Shown: piece by piece, positions 36,799-44,923 of the stretch
Layout of the letters: every line of letters begins with the position of its first letter
How positions within the stretch are numbered: position 1 is the stretch's first letter
NCBI GenBank assembly: GCA_014526335.1
Contig: JACTAT010000060.1
Span: 6,118,898-6,182,897, forward strand
Direction: 5' to 3'
DNA: 64,000 nucleotides
From: Chrysaora quinquecirrha
Lineage: Eukaryota; Cnidaria; Scyphozoa; Semaeostomeae; Pelagiidae
Made by a program: the position numbers and the translations under genes
Notes under the pieces: generated by a model
What the model was told of the DNA's origin: nothing
Database searches by the model: none
The model's input: the letters and a program-made list of their open reading frames with translations, nothing else

Positions 36799-39700
36799 CT
36801 TTGCCTTCTTCTTTGCCTTCTTCTTCTTGATAGTTATTGCAGGCTCAAATTTTCTCTTTATCTAGGCTTGGCTTCATTTTGTTACTTTTGCCATTCAATT
36901 AAAAATCAGTCGAATGTTATGAATATTGACTTAGATGTTTCCATGAGAAGAAATACATTTCAATAGGAAATCACTTTATCTTATTTGTTTTTGCTCATAA
37001 AGTTGAACCAGACTCAATATTTCTTCGGATGGCCATATCTCAGCCATGACATATTTGACTGACTTTACATGTTTAAGACCCCGTTTACACGATATCGGTA
37101 CCACACCGGTTTGATATGACACCGGTGTCGAATCTTTTGTTTTTAGACGAGCCGTTTACACGATATCGGTACCATACCGGCATAAAAGGTGTGAAAACAC
37201 ATGTCGATAGCCACACCGGTACGATTTCATGCCGGTGTGATAGCGACATCGTGTAAACACCCCATACCGGCATGGTACCGATACGATTTCATGTCGGTTT
37301 CACTTCGATTGCTTTTAGGATAGGAATTATACTGAAATTTTTTCTTTATTAAATGTTTTTCTGATGTGATATCATGAAAATTGATTTTCCTTGTCGATTG
37401 AAGTAAATTTAGTTGCTTTCTCTCGTCTTACACTTGGCTTTATTCGACTTCTGACACGGCATTTTGGTGTATTATTTATTTACATCGATGAAATAATGGC
37501 TGGTTGCTAAAATTTGTTTGCCTCGAGCGGCGGGGACTGTTTGCAATTAGCTCTCTTGGTTTATTTTTGGTTTTGTTCTTTGTTAGAGCTTAGGCCATAG
37601 CCCAAAATCACAAAATTAAGCTCTATGATGTCACAGCCATTGTTTAACCAAAGCGACATGAAATCACACCGGTATCGTGTAAACGGGATGATAAAAAACC
37701 CACACCGGCATGGTTTCATGCCGGTGTCAAATCGTACCGGTGTGGTACCGATATCGTGTAAACGGGGTCTAAGCATGATTTTTGATGCTCTTTTGCAAAA
37801 TTAAAAACAAATTTTGAAATTCTAACAATTTCTATTGATGTCACACTTCGGTACTCTGTAGTCAAATGCCGAAAATTTGGAAGGCTAGATGATAGAAAAA
37901 ATTTCATTGTAGCTTCAAAGAAACAGAAGCGCGAAGACACATTTGGAATGAATGACGATGATTGGGAGGTTTATAAATACATAGTAAGTTATTTAATAAT
38001 TTGAAATAACTAAAAATCTCAACAAATTTTGATTAATTATATTAATTTTGATTTCAGGGTAACACTGTTTAAGAAGGCGAGATAATTTAGTCTTGACTAG
38101 TAAGCTGCAATGGCCCAAAATCGGCAGGCACATAGTAAGAGAAGGTTTATCTGTTGGGGGTGGTTTGGCAACAAATCTGTTGAGAAGAAGCGTTTTTATA
38201 ACCGAATCAACAAGATTATTGGGAAAGCAATTGAGTTTTAGAATTTCTTTCATGCGAGTGATTTCAAGATGTAAGCTAACATATGAGGAACAAGTATGAA
38301 AAGCACGATAAATAAGAACTTTAACAAGGTGGATTTTGTATTAATTGATTAATTGTTGGTTACTTAACCTAAGCGATGTATTTTTCATCAGAGTAAAGAA
38401 GGCAGTGATTCTGAAAACGAGCAAGAACAAGACAGATTGAATGAAATCGAGGCTTTCCTATCGGAACACGACATTGAATTTAATAGGTTTGTACAATTAG
38501 TCTTAGGCCCTGGCCAAACGATCAAACATTGTCAATCATTTGAAATTGTTTGTCAAACACTGTAGATTACTATTTGGCCATATCGTTAAAGTTGTTCCTC
38601 AAAGATTTTCGCTTGTGATAAGCAGGAAATGGTTATGTGATTTCTAGCAAACGCTGCTTGTCAAGTCAAGCATTGTTTGTAACATGACCAAACGGTCAAA
38701 CATTGTCAAACACTGTGCAATATTGTTTGGCTATGTCGATAAACATTTCTCTTCAAAGTTATTTGCTTGCGACAGGCAGATAATGTTTTTGAACTGTCTA
38801 GCAAACACTGCTTGTCAAGTCAAGCATTGTTTGTTACATGACCAAACGGTCAAACATTGTCAAACATTTGCAATTTTTCGTCAAACACTGTACAATACTG
38901 TTTGGCTATGTCGTTAAACATTACTCCTCAAAGATGTTTGCTTGCGACAAGCAGGAAATCTTTTTGTATTTCTAGCAAACACCGCTTGTCAAGTCAAGCA
39001 TTGTTTGTTACATGACCAAACGGTCAAACATTGTCAAACATTTGAAACTTGTTTGTCAAGCATTATGCAATATTGTTTGGCCAGTCTTTTAACGTTACTC
39101 TTCAAAGGTATTTGCTTGCGACAGGCAGATAATGTTTTTGAACTGTCTAGCAAACACTGCTTGTCAAGTCAAGCAATGTTTTTTACATGACCAAACGTTC
39201 AAAAATTGTTTGTAAAGCAAATATTTAAAGTTTAACCTACGCTGTTTGATCGTTTTTCCAGGGCCTCACTGTCACATTTTATTTAACCCTGTTAAGTAAT
39301 GTGGTATGTTCCTTTAACTTAACGAGCAAGGTCAGACCGATATCCCAATTTCCCTTGGAAATAGAGAATCCATTTTCCTTACTCTTTACTTAAGATGGTG
39401 AAGGTGAAATGATGTTTCTAGCACTAGTCGCTAGTATATCAGACGTAGATTAAGTATCGACACCTCGACCCTGTCTCTAACGCTACCGTTGCTGGGGGTG
39501 GTGTCATGTTTGCAAAATGTAGTGGAATGATCCGAGTAAACAATAGGTGACACAGACAAAATATAGCTTCTTTACAATATTTACAATACCATTACATACA
39601 GTCACGACGATATCAAATTTTTCATCAAAGTGCAACACAGCCCTTATCTCAAAATCTCCCAAAATCAACTCCTCAAAGTCACGTGCTCCCAATCCTAAAA

Positions 39701-42700
39701 CATTCCCAAACCCAAAACCTGCAACTTTCAATCAAATGCCCATATTTGGTTCTCTACAATCTACAATACCTCCTCTATAATACTCAGTCATATTGATTTA
39801 GGGTCTCTGTCTTTGCCCCCCTCCCCCATTCACTGTTGATAATTTTATCACGAATGTCACAAAACACTGTTGCAAGCGTGATGGATCGGTTATTTTTTAT
39901 ATGAAAAAAACAAAAAATTCAACACTGAACTGGAGGAGGGGGACAGGGCGTGACAATAAGGAATCCGAGCATACTTTTTAAGAATTGTCTTAACAATTTT
40001 GACAATGATTATGAGCATGCTACAAATATATTTAACATAATTGATATATCATAACAGTGGAACCCCCGTCTTCGTTGAGCTCCTCATAATATGAATAAAC
40101 CCAATAGAAAAAACATACAATATACCCCCCTTTTCTCCTGCCCATTGACTCTTATAGCTGCCCTTGTTGCATACTATGCAGTTATTTCTGTACTCTTATA
40201 GGACCGAGAAGCCAGCTGAAGCACAAACGCAAGACCTTTCTGTTTATTACCAACTGCGTCTTGAAGTTGAGAGAATCAGGTTTCTTCGCATTAAGTTGCA
40301 TTAACATATTTTGCATCTTCAGAACGCTGTTTTGAATTCGTTTCAAACACCCTCTCAACATCTCGAGGACAAATTTATTCTCTAACAGAAGAACGGCTCA
40401 AATAGTGCTGGGAAGCCTTGTTATAAATTTTCCACCCTGACTGACTCTGTCCGGGAAAATTGGCCTATATCAATAAGGCAAAATAAGACTTTGCACATTC
40501 TCTGCTCTTTTTTAACCGGTAATATGCCCAGCGATGGCGTCATTTTGCGATCTAAACGTTTGTTGTTTAATTTGGTGTCCGTAAAAATAAACAGCAATAG
40601 AAATACAGTCTCTGTTCCAGTTTGAGGCTGTCAAGTGGCTATAAAAAGCTGAAATTTGTTTGGAGCATTCTCGCTTACATTGCAAAATTTACGACCCACC
40701 CTCCCATTCCTGTATGATGGATAGTTACTGGCGATGACTTTCTGGCATGCCTTTTACACAGGCCCGCGGGAAAAGCAGGTTTTTCTTCACCACACCCCAA
40801 TCGTCGGTCTGGGCAATTTTGGCCTATGTACAATCACCCAACTTGCTCCTATATTGACAGAAAAAAGGTAATAGTTTAATTGTTTTGTTAGAAGAAAGGC
40901 TCAACAGCTTTGAGAGACATACCAAAAATTAGTTGTGGTTCAGCATTTTTGGGTTATGGTTGCGAACGACCAAGCAGTAACTAAGCATAATTCGCATTCT
41001 CATCATTTCTTGTTTCTTATTCAGGGTGCCTGAGATAATACATCAACCTTGTCTTCTTGGTATCGAACAAGCTGGTCTTGCAGAGACTTTGGATTATGTT
41101 CTCAAGAAATATCCTGCTGACGTACAGAATCAACTCGTTCAGGTAGACCTTAGTACACGCTTTTTGTATAAGAACATCCTTCATAAGAGAGGGTCGTTTG
41201 GGGGTTCTGGGGGACACGAGAGCATGCGAAATGTATCCAGGGAACAAAGGAACATGGCCGGAATTGAAAGGGAAGAAGGGAACACCGGGAAACAGGGATC
41301 AGGAAATTCTCTTTATCGATCCGCTTGGATATAGAAGAACAACGCTCCAGGGAACAAGGGGATTTTCGTAAGGGAACATTCGAAGATGTAGCTGACCCCC
41401 CTAAATGACCCCCATAAGAAACACCAGGCTGAAATTCGGTCAAAATTTTTAGCTATCGCCGAAACTATTTGAGATACGCGCAAATAATGTTTACGGGCGT
41501 GATGCCCTTGCCCGTAATCGCACTTTAGAATGTTTTTTTACATGTATCACAGTATATGTTACAGTCTGTGTTTGCTCGCAAAGCCCTAAATTCAGTATTA
41601 AAACCGCTCCAAGTTAGTTGTGGCTTCCCTCTTTATCCAATTCCTTTTGTTTTAGAATATATTCGTCACTGGAGGAAACACTAAATTTGAAGGTTTTAAA
41701 ACGAGGCTGGAAAATGAGATTCGCGCCATCAGACCATTCAATTCAACATTTAGAATTTTCTTGGCGGGTAAGACTATTATGTTCAAGTCTTAATTATTCT
41801 CTGTTTAGTCTTTGAGTTGTACAAAACTTCAAATTGCGATGAATAGCGGAATCATTTTCGAGCATACTTAAAAGCTTTTTCGTCTGACACTCCTCAGAGT
41901 ATGAACATCAGAAACAGACCGAAGCAATAGACAAAGGCGGAATTTATACCCAGATGCGGCTCGAAATGCACCAATCAGAAAGAACGAAAAGCTGAATTGG
42001 CATTGTGTTTTAAACACCAATCAGCTGGTCGGACACAGTGGGAAGACCAATAGAATTATTTGAAGAGTCCAAGTGAGAAAAGGAACTCTTTCTGTCTACA
42101 TTAGGACACCATCTACTTGATAACCCAATTGGTGCGGAAAATTAAAGCGAGGATTGTTTCAGAATAACTGGCAAAGCAAGATCTTTGTTTCACTTAGGGG
42201 TTTTGGAATCTGTCTACATCAAAACCAAAAGGCCGGTTCTGTGTAGACAGAAAGAGTTCGTTTTCTCACTTGGACTCTTCAAATAATTCTATTGGTCTTC
42301 CCGCTGTATCCGACCAGCTGATTGGTGTTCAAAACGCAAAGCCAATTCAGCTTTTCGTTCTTTCTGATTGGTGCATTTCGAGCCGCATTTGGGTATAAAT
42401 TCCGCCTTAGTCTATTGTTTCGTTCTGTTTCTGACGTTCATACTCTGAGGAGTGTCAGACGAAAAAAGCTTAAGTATGCCCGAAAATGATTCCGCTGTTT
42501 ATTGCAATTTATTCTCTGTTTATTCAATAATTCTTGGTCTTGATAACAGTGACAGAATTTAATCAGAGACCGTTGTCGAACAATTGAAATTTGCTGGTGA
42601 AGTTAAGAATCAACATGTTTGACCACGTTGCGAAACATTTGCTCGTCAAACATTCCAAACGTTGAACATTTTGCGACTAGACCCATTGGTGAAACATTTT

Positions 42701-43374
42701 TTTAACAAGCCAGTTTTAAATGTTTGTCAAACATTGATTGTTTGGTTTTTGTAGGGTACTGATTTGTTATTATTCAATTGAAACAAATGACTAAGGCACT
42801 GGTCAAACACCAGACATTGTTTGTCAAACATTTGGAATTTGCGTGTGAAATAAACTGTTTCAACGCTTGGCCATATCACTAACATTTTCAAACATTGTTT
42901 GATTGTTAGGTCTTTGTAAGATGCTGATTTATTATTATTCAATTGAAACAAATGACTAAGGCACTGGCCAAACACCAAACATTGTTTGTCAAACACGTGG
43001 AATTTGCTTGGCAAACAAAATGTTTGAACGTTTGGAAATATCACAGAATGTTGCTCAAACATTCTGAATATTGTCCATTTTGTGACTTGACCAATGGGTC
43101 AAACATTTTGTTTCACACCCAGATTTCAAATGTTTGAGAAGTCTGGCTGATCGTTAGCCCAGGTCCTAACAGGGTTGTACTCCAATTATTTTTATTTCGT
43201 TTATAAGGTGATCCGGAACTGGACCCTTGGTTTGGAGCCAGACGCTGGGTGAGAAGTGTACCTGATCTAAGTGCTGTATCAATAACAAGAAAGGATTACG
43301 AAGAATGCGGAGAAGGTTATCTCAAAGAGCATAAAAACAGTAATTTATACTTTGCAACGCCATCGACTGGATAA
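23830..43374 (+). CDS. ACTR5: ACTR5 (Arp5), INO80 complex actin-related protein
   Basis: Nuclear actin-related protein that with IES6 couples the INO80 ATPase to nucleosomes (family knowledge). Eighteen exons: 23830-23926, 24686-24774, 25346-25459, 26500-26611, 28641-28824, 29709-29808, 30729-30944, 31561-31638, 32573-32608, 34243-34329, 35052-35153, 35759-35876, 37913-37983, 38392-38486, 40202-40279, 41025-41142, 41656-41767, 43208-43374. Sum 1974 nt, about 657 residues (human 607). Seen: [15 protein letters not shown] (actin nucleotide-binding start), [46 protein letters not shown], the Arp5-specific charged insert (exons 7-15, including [14 protein letters not shown]), [27 protein letters not shown] and [10 protein letters not shown]. 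Exon 7 contains two opposite single-base shifts (A-run 30738-30742; GGAG near 30878) that cancel, so the flanks stay in frame. The start gives a normal family N-terminus. Introns are full of repeats. Confidence 0.95.
25495..25842. mobile_element. Foldback element with 13-bp target duplication
   Basis: Inverted arms around 25640 include CGTCTGACACTCCTCAGAG and its complement, and GGCGGAATTCGGACCC versus GGGCGTAAATTCCGCC. An exact 13-bp direct repeat ATTGTCATTATTG flanks it (25482-25494 and 25843-25855). The ends are asymmetric: one end carries an extra segment with TTTTGTACAACTCAA. Relative at 41808-42508. In ACTR5 intron 3, 35 bp past the donor. No open frame of note. Confidence 0.85.
26752..26975 (-). 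mobile_element. tRNA-derived SINE (family 1)
   Basis: Minus-strand copy with the B-box-like GGTTCGAATCC region near 26815 and the TAGTGGAAAC A-box region. A degraded extra piece of the same family continues to 27062. ACTR5 intron 4. Confidence 0.8.
27065..27675. mobile_element. Mariner-like MITE with long inverted arms
   Basis: Ends CAGGGTGGCCCAAAAAAAGG and its complement, flanked by TA (27063-27064, 27676-27677). The inverted similarity continues inward imperfectly for over 150 bp (for example TGATATTCAACTCAAGTG versus CACTTGACTTGAATAT). A total of 611 bp with no transposase frame. It sits between two oppositely oriented SINE copies. Confidence 0.85.
27680..27905 (+). mobile_element. tRNA-derived SINE (family 1)
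   Basis: Plus-strand copy starting TGGTGCTGAAGAAGGCTC, continuing through TTGGGCTATATGACTTGGAG and ending near TTGGCATTCATGAAAAATG. The A/B-box middle is rearranged or degraded here (the B box is hard to read). ACTR5 intron 4. Confidence 0.7.
27933..28165. mobile_element. Small element inserted in a SINE
   Basis: Starts CCGGGAGGTAAC and ends in a C-run then CGGGGTCGC; the ends are roughly inverted (GGAGGTAACTCC versus GAAGTTACCCCC). AGGC flanks both sides and sits inside the SINE motif GAAGGCTCAACATAGCC, which is thereby split (27929 and 28166). The body repeats GGGGTATCAA and TTTTGGGGTAT. Confidence 0.5.
28172..28355 (+). mobile_element. tRNA-derived SINE (family 1), degraded
   Basis: ACAATAGCCGAAACACAAAG and CGACGATTTCAC match the family. 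The A/B-box part is altered. This is the continuation of the SINE split by the 27933-28165 insertion, or a second copy. Confidence 0.6.
28378..28565 (-). mobile_element. tRNA-derived SINE (family 1)
   Basis: Good minus-strand copy. On that strand it reads TAGCTCAGTGG (A box) and GGTTCGATTCC (B box), then ATTGTGGTATGCCA. It ends 75 bp before ACTR5 exon 5. Confidence 0.85.
28915..29049. mobile_element. Tc1/mariner-like MITE, short copy
   Basis: Ends CAATCACGGACAAAA and TTTTGTCCATGATTG between TA dinucleotides; subterminal TTGAGACA and TGTCTCAA are also inverted. At 135 bp it is the shortest of three family members. ACTR5 intron 5. Confidence 0.85.
29889..30122. mobile_element. Foldback MITE with CCACTTCGTTCGCATTC arms
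   Basis: Left GGCCCATTTCCACTTCGTTC and right GAACGAAGTGGAAATAGGCC are inverted, continuing as CGCTGTTCG versus CGAACAGCG. About 230 bp, with a TTTA-like border. ACTR5 intron 6. Confidence 0.75.
30955..31455 (+). repeat. 16-bp minisatellite (GAGAGAGGGCTTATTA)n
   Basis: About 30 imperfect units that begin within about 15 bp of the exon 7 splice donor of ACTR5 and fill most of intron 7. Confidence 0.95.
32038..32430. mobile_element. Possible foldback element with CGTTTACACGG ends
   Basis: Repeated CGTTTACACGGGAACGG and ATTCCCGTGTAAACGC motifs in opposite orientation, ending CATGTAAACGGG. Arms are imperfect. It resembles the GTTTACACG-ended element at 37077. ACTR5 intron 8. Confidence 0.5.
32949..33618. 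mobile_element. Foldback element with ACTCTTTTTTTTATAAGAAC ends
   Basis: Left arm (32949-33180) and right arm (33300-33618) are inverted: GCCTGGATTGTGCCCAGATT versus AATCTGGGCAAAATCCAGGC, and ATATCAGCTAAATATGAAAG versus CTTTCATATTTAGCTGATAT. The centre carries extra TATAAAGAACC pieces. ACTR5 intron 9. Confidence 0.75.
33825..34110. repeat. TTTG-rich dispersed repeat copy
   Basis: Contains GGTCAAACATTTGAGATTTG and ends with TTTTGCCAGGGCTTTAG, matching the ends of the 38505-39266 element. ACTR5 intron 9. Confidence 0.65.
34505..35035. repeat. CTAA-type tetranucleotide microsatellite
   Basis: About 530 bp of CTAACTAA with CTAG and TAACTGAC variants, between ACTR5 exons 10 and 11. Similar to the complementary TTAG arrays at 61340-61680 and 63190-63470. 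Confidence 0.95.
35330..35605. repeat. ATTC tetranucleotide microsatellite
   Basis: About 275 bp of CATTCATT-like units. A frame through it reads as Phe/Ile/His/Ser repeats and is not a gene. ACTR5 intron 11. Confidence 0.95.
36355..36830. repeat. CTT trinucleotide microsatellite
   Basis: About 475 bp of CTT/TTC with ACTT and CACCATTA interruptions. All long frames here (poly-Ser, poly-Leu, poly-Phe, poly-Glu) are by-products of the repeat. ACTR5 intron 12. Confidence 0.97.
37077..37769. mobile_element. Foldback element, GACCCCGTTTACACG ends, TAA duplication
   Basis: Ends GACCCCGTTTACACGATATC and its complement are exact, flanked by TAA (37074-37076, 37770-37772). Arms are rich in alternating ACACCGGT, ATACCGGCATG and ATATCGGTACC motifs. 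A 3-bp TAA/TTA duplication fits PIF/Harbinger-type elements, though the superfamily is not proven. 693 bp, no transposase. ACTR5 intron 12, ending about 140 bp before exon 13. Confidence 0.85.
38505..39266. mobile_element. TTTG-family element with four internal ~155-175 bp repeats
   Basis: Ends TAGGCCCTGGCCAAACGATC and GATCGTTTTTCCAGGGCC are inverted. Inside, the block CATGACCAAACG recurs near 38683, 38838, 39011 and 39186, each with GCTTGTCAAGTCAAGCA before it and GTCAAACATT after it. This is the best-preserved member of the family seen at 700, 33825, 42570, 43745, 57320, 58000 and 61010. ACTR5 intron 14. Confidence 0.75.
39385..39500 (-). mobile_element. tRNA-derived SINE (family 2), partial
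   Basis: GGTGAAGGTGAAATGATG, AGTCGCTAGTATATCAG and GGCTGGGG-like sequence match the 3' half of the copy at 56931-57109. ACTR5 intron 14. Confidence 0.55.
39818..39955. repeat. Short inverted repeat with C-run/G-run arms
   Basis: CCCCCCTCCCCCATTCACTG is answered by AACACTGAACTGGAGGAGGG. Same design as 3256-3372 and the core of 17380-17621. ACTR5 intron 14. Confidence 0.5.
41808..42508. mobile_element. Foldback element with 14-bp target duplication
   Basis: Same family as 25495-25842, in the opposite orientation. Arms include GACACTCCTCAGAGTATGAA and its complement, and AAGACCAATAGAATTATTTG and its complement. It is about twice as long (701 bp), with extra inner arm sequence. An exact 14-bp direct repeat TTATTCTCTGTTTA flanks it (41794-41807, 42509-42522). 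One end again carries the unpaired TTGAGTTGTACAAAAC segment. ACTR5 intron 17, 41 bp after the exon 17 donor. Confidence 0.85.
42570..43175. repeat. TTTG-rich dispersed repeat, two or three units
   Basis: Tandem-like units with AATTGAAACAAATGACTAAG near 42777 and 42940, CAAACATTGTTTGTCAAACA and a final GTTAGCCCAGGTCC. ACTR5 intron 17; it ends about 30 bp before the last exon. Confidence 0.65.
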
Positions 43375-44923
43375 TTCATACATAAAACAATGGAAAGTTG
43401 TATAAATCAAGCAAAGTCGGCCTGCTGTTTGTTAAGATCAGTAAGAGCAAGCAGCGAAACACACATTTACTGCGTAAATCAGCCGACCTTAGTTTGGAAC
43501 GCTCCTGTTTCTGTTCTTTTGCACAGGAGGGAGAGAGTTATCTGCGATCGGTGCTTAGATTAGATTGCATGTCTTGAAGTAAAACGTTGCAAAAATTTCA
43601 CGAGGATAGACATTTCACCGCGAAAAAAAGCCAGGAAAAACACGACACGACACGAAGGAACTTTTCGAATTCTCTGTTTCTTGAACTTCAACTTCTCGAC
43701 ACCAAGGAACACTTTTATTTATGATATTGAAACATTAAATGTGTAGTTAGCTGTTTGAGGCCGTGGACAAACAATCGAGCACTGCTGGTCAAGCATTTGC
43801 GATCTGACCACTGCTTGACCGTTGGCCACGTCACAAAAATTTCGTGACAAGCAGAACTGGCTTTGCGAAGTTTTTTGAAAAAATCAAAAACACTTTTTGC
43901 TTGACGCAAACAAAAATTTTTGACGAGTAATGTTTTGTGATAGGCCCCAGTGATCAAAAACTTTGTTAGACAAGCAATTTTCAGATGTTTGATCAACAAT
44001 GTTTGATCGTTTGGCCCGAGGGGAAGTTTACTCCTTGAAAAACGTAAGAGATTCCTATTAAAACAAAATGATTCTTGCAAGATTCCTACTTAAGCAATAG
44101 AGATTCCAGCTGAGGGTGTACAAGATTGCAAGGAGTGAATTGCCCCTCGGTTTGGCCAGGGCCTAGTTAAGTTAAGGCAGTTGATGTATTTCAGAATTAC
44201 TGTTTAAAAAGCCAAGTAAATAAAGGCTACTGTTACTGTTACTAGCAAGAACGAATTCACTACGGGTAAATATTAGGAACAGACATGCCAACGGAAAAGT
44301 TCATTGTGATATTTGCGACACGAAAATAAGAATACAAACAAACAATGAACGTAAACGAGGATTTAGAACACTTTTGATTGGAATGCCCTGGCTTAAGAAA
44401 TGAAAGTTGCCGAAAATATTTGTATCAGACAGAAAATAAAGAACACATAGTGGAAAAATTTTTATTCGAAAAAGAAAAAATGGAGGAAAAAAGGAAATGC
44501 TATTGAACATGTGGAAAAAGAGAAAATCGAAAATTGAAAAAATGGACAAATAGTAATAATCGAAAAAAAAACTAAAAAAAGCATAATAATAATAAAAACA
44601 ACACACATACACACAAAGAGGCTGCCGATACAAAGGCAACAGCTTCACAGATCACCTCACCTGAACCTGAAAGTGGGGAAAGGTAACGTTAAGCGATCTG
44701 TTCATAAAATAACTGGGATACAAACTTTTTTAGTTCGCTATCGTCGGAGCATATAGTTACATTGGCTTCAAAATAACACAGTTCTTACTTTTGTACCTCT
44801 TACTTTTCTCCCCTCAATCCCTCCAACATCCATGGTCTGCGCGAGTGTGTTTAAGATATAAGCCCTCCCACTTTTGCATTATGGGCATGCGTACTTGGGC
44901 TATTTGGAAGATGCATATGCAAG
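43375..44923. other. Intergenic region between ACTR5 and VPS8
   Basis: 1.55 kb. It holds a TTFG-like repeat copy of the TTTG family at about 43745-44025 (ending GTTTGATCGTTTGGCCCGAG) and an A-rich tract at 44440-44610. A possible ACTR5 poly(A) signal AATAAA lies near 44218, but it is far from the stop. No other exon seen. VPS8's promoter should lie just left of 44924. Confidence 0.55.

Noticed and set aside
36285..36865. Poly-Ser, poly-Leu, poly-Phe and poly-Glu open frames
   Set aside because: By-products of a CTT microsatellite inside ACTR5 intron 12.
38505..39266. Possible CRISPR-like or protein-coding repeat array (155-175 bp units)
   Set aside because: No constant repeat plus variable spacer structure. 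The open frames at 38684 and 38942 are translations of the TTTG-family DNA repeat, and the block sits in an intron.
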